Positions 62,454-64,000 of a stretch of 64,000 nucleotides of DNA are shown piece after piece. The stretch is from Benthicola sp039584685. Its GTDB lineage: Bacteria; Gemmatimonadota; Gemmatimonadetes; Palauibacterales; Palauibacteraceae. The notes under the pieces were generated by a model. The model was not told where the DNA came from. It did not search any database and worked only from the letters and a program-made list of their open reading frames with translations. Location of the stretch: contig JBDGXI010000007.1 in assembly GCA_039584685.1 (NCBI GenBank), forward strand, positions 1 to 64,000, given 5' to 3'. How positions within the stretch are numbered: the stretch's first letter is position 1; every line of letters starts with the position of its first letter. The translations under genes and the position numbers were made by a program.

Positions 62454-63085
62454 TAGGGCGCCCCCTCTCCATCGGCCCGGCGGGAACGCCACCACAGCCA
62501 ACCCAGGGCGGCGGCAGCGAGCAGGGCCACCACACCGGCCGTCGTGTTGACGGCAGTCAGTGCGCCGACGATCCGGGGGATGTTCCGGGAAGCGACGACA
62601 CCGCCGAACACGAGACCCGCGTACCAAAAGGCCGAAGCGATCGTCAATGGAAGCGCGGTACGCCAGAATCCCAGCCGACTGATCCCGGCGAAGGCTGGCA
62701 CGAGGACCCTGAACACCGGGAAGAAGCGGCTCACCAGGATCGTCAGCGCCCCGTAATCCTCGTAGAACAGGGACATTCTCTCGAGCTGCGCAGGTCTCAG
62801 GAGCCAGCGGCCCCAGCGGGTCGAGAACAGGCCTCCGCCGAAGTGAAGCGCGGCGACGTACACGGAGAGAGCGAGCAGCAGGTTGCTGACCCAGGCCACC
62901 AGGAATACGAGGCGGGCGTCGAGGATCCCCCGATCCGCCAGAATGCCCCCGGCGACCACGACCAAGTCCGATGGAACTGGCGGAAAGAGATTCTCGATGG
63001 CAGCGCCAACGCCCACGAGCAGGTAGACAGTCTCGACCGGTACGCCGCCGACCAGGTGAAGGAGGGCCTCCAGCTGCTCCTGCAT
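62453..63085 (-). CDS. DedA-family membrane protein (second copy)
   Basis: A 210-residue membrane protein: AAIENLFPPVPSDLVVVAGG is the re-entrant loop and SRFFPVFRVLVPAFAGISRL the second motif of DedA/VTT proteins. It differs clearly from the copy at 40490-41161. ATG 63085 is chosen; the longer frame upstream is a shadow of ispF. It ends with the tryptophan-rich GWLWWRSRR. Confidence 0.9.
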   Translation of the reverse strand: MQEQLEALLHLVGGVPVETVYLLVGVGAAIENLFPPVPSDLVVVAGGILADRGILDARLVFLVAWVSNLLLALSVYVAALHFGGGLFSTRWGRWLLRPAQLERMSLFYEDYGALTILVSRFFPVFRVLVPAFAGISRLGFWRTALPLTIASAFWYAGLVFGGVVASRNIPRIVGALTAVNTTAGVVALLAAAALGWLWWRSRRADGEGAP

Positions 63086-63093
63086 TTCGCCGC

Positions 63094-63609
63094 CTACCCG
63101 CCGGTGCGGATCGAGGCATGCAGTGTGTCGATATCTTCGATTTGGTCGAGCAGAATCACGACCATCACGGCCAGTCCCTCTCCTCTGCCGATCCACCCCA
63201 TCCCCTCGTTCGTCTTTCCCTTGATGGAAACGCATGAACTCGAGATGCGCAGGCGCTCGGCGAGGCGCTCAGCCATCGGATCGACCCACGGACTCACCCG
63301 CGGGCTCTCCGTGACGATGGTGACGTCCGCGTTCACCACCTGGTAGTTTCGCTCCTCGATGAGGCGTACCGCCGCAGCCAGGAGTTCCATCGAGTCCGCC
63401 CCCTTCCAGCGGGCGTCAGTGTCGGGGAAATGTTGACCGATGTTCCCGAGGGCTGCCGCACCGAGGACGGCGTCGATCAGCGCGTGAGCCACGGCGTCCC
63501 CGTCGGAATGCCCCTTCAGGCCTGCGTGATCGGGGATCTGCACTCCGCCCAGTACGAGAGGCCGCCCGGGCTCGAAACGGTGTGAGTCATACCCGATGCC
63601 GACGCGCAC
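63094..63609 (-). CDS. ispF: 2-C-methyl-D-erythritol 2,4-cyclodiphosphate synthase
   Basis: A 171-residue enzyme of the MEP isoprenoid pathway. Family segments are VGIGYDSHRFEPGRPLVLGG with the metal Asp/His, KGHSDGDAVAHALIDAVLGA, FPDTDARWKGADS, and SIKGKTNEGMGWIGRGEG. IspD is not adjacent. It ends 8 bp before the DedA start. Confidence 0.95.
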   Translation of the reverse strand: MRVGIGYDSHRFEPGRPLVLGGVQIPDHAGLKGHSDGDAVAHALIDAVLGAAALGNIGQHFPDTDARWKGADSMELLAAAVRLIEERNYQVVNADVTIVTESPRVSPWVDPMAERLAERLRISSSCVSIKGKTNEGMGWIGRGEGLAVMVVILLDQIEDIDTLHASIRTGG

Positions 63610-63637
63610 AGGGTCCTCCTATCGGCTGGCGCCAGAG

Positions 63638-64000
63638 TCAGGACTCGCGGCCGACCCCGAGCAGGCGGAGCGCCAGGTGAGCCGCGTTCCGCGCGTTGTC
63701 GATGCCAACCGCGGCCACCGGAACGCCCGGGGGCATCTGGACGATCGAGAGAAGGGCATCGAGCCCTCCAAGCGTACCCGCCGAGATCGGAACGCCGATC
63801 ACCGGCAGGCGGGTGTGTGCAGCGACCACTCCCGGCAGCGCCGCCGACAGTCCCGCGCCGCACACGACCACCTCGAATCCGCTCGACTCAGCCGCAGCTG
63901 CGATTTCCGCGGTCCTTGCAGGGTCGCGGTGCGCGCTGCTCACCACGACTTCGACCTCCACCCCAGCCTCCGCGAGCACGTCCACACCCTTTTGCATCAC
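63638..64000 (-). CDS. purE: N5-carboxyaminoimidazole ribonucleotide mutase PurE (5' end cut by window)
   Basis: 120 residues of PurE: VSSAHRDPARTAEIAAAAES, VVVCGAGLSAALPGVVAAHT, and PVIGVPISAGTLGGLDALLS are diagnostic of this purine enzyme. The N-terminal part with the GSxSD motif lies beyond base 64000, so the Met at the edge is not the real start. The gene runs toward ispF, 28 bp away. Confidence 0.93.
   Translation of the reverse strand: MMQKGVDVLAEAGVEVEVVVSSAHRDPARTAEIAAAAESSGFEVVVCGAGLSAALPGVVAAHTRLPVIGVPISAGTLGGLDALLSIVQMPPGVPVAAVGIDNARNAAHLALRLLGVGRES

Overview
The window is one continuous chromosomal housekeeping region from a high-GC, LPS-making (diderm) bacterium. It opens with the 3' end of a 23S rRNA gene and a 5S rRNA gene, then carries about 60 tightly packed protein genes and no mobile element, CRISPR array or tRNA gene that I can recognise. 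The gene mix suggests a Gemmatimonadota-like lineage: an LpxC-FabZ fusion, an mcsA-mcsB-clpC block, BshC, a PorV-type outer-membrane protein, and frequent GTG/TTG starts with ATGA/GTGA overlaps. The lineage is inferred from gene content only.

Layout. 1-612: rRNA. 688-5338: a frame-broken Spy-like gene, era, a Trm112-like zinc protein, a PorV-like protein and rnr. 5461-10130: prfB (with a programmed +1 frameshift), lysS and the Lol exporter. 10141-14269: protein-arginine kinase module (mcsA, mcsB, clpC). 14266-24494: outer-membrane and lipid A block (bamA, skp, lpxD, lpxC-fabZ, lpxA, a Gfo/Idh oxidoreductase, a 44-aa membrane protein, lpxB, a DUF374/LpxJ-like acyltransferase, lpxK), followed by nadB, rlmH, a methyltransferase and bshC to 28956. 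29016-32615: a small membrane/coiled-coil protein, murJ and uvrC; the last two are interrupted by short apparent internal losses. 32845-42189: a TPR protein, DUF512, der, plsY, gpsA, a MerR regulator, surE, pcm, dedA and a second TPR protein.

At about 42.2-42.4 kb transcription becomes convergent, and everything to the right end is on the minus strand. Read in the direction of transcription: purE (cut by the window edge), ispF, dedA, xerD, a nitroreductase and an outer-membrane barrel protein. After a promoter come pyrG, kdsA, kdsC, kdsD, lptC, lptA-like and lptB (Kdo synthesis and LPS export), then rpoN. A seven-gene glycan cassette follows: two polyprenol-phosphate-type GT2 enzymes, a GT39-like and a YfhO-like membrane glycosyltransferase, a GT4 enzyme, a methyltransferase and an LPG-synthase-type membrane protein.

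Much of the window therefore builds the envelope: BamA/Skp, Lol, lipid A, Kdo, Lpt, phospholipid (plsY/gpsA), a peptidoglycan lipid flippase (murJ) and an uncharacterised surface glycan. The most interesting points are the glycan cassette behind rpoN, the oxidoreductase and small membrane gene inside the lpx operon, the arginine-kinase module joined to bamA, and the cluster of disruptions in murJ/uvrC.
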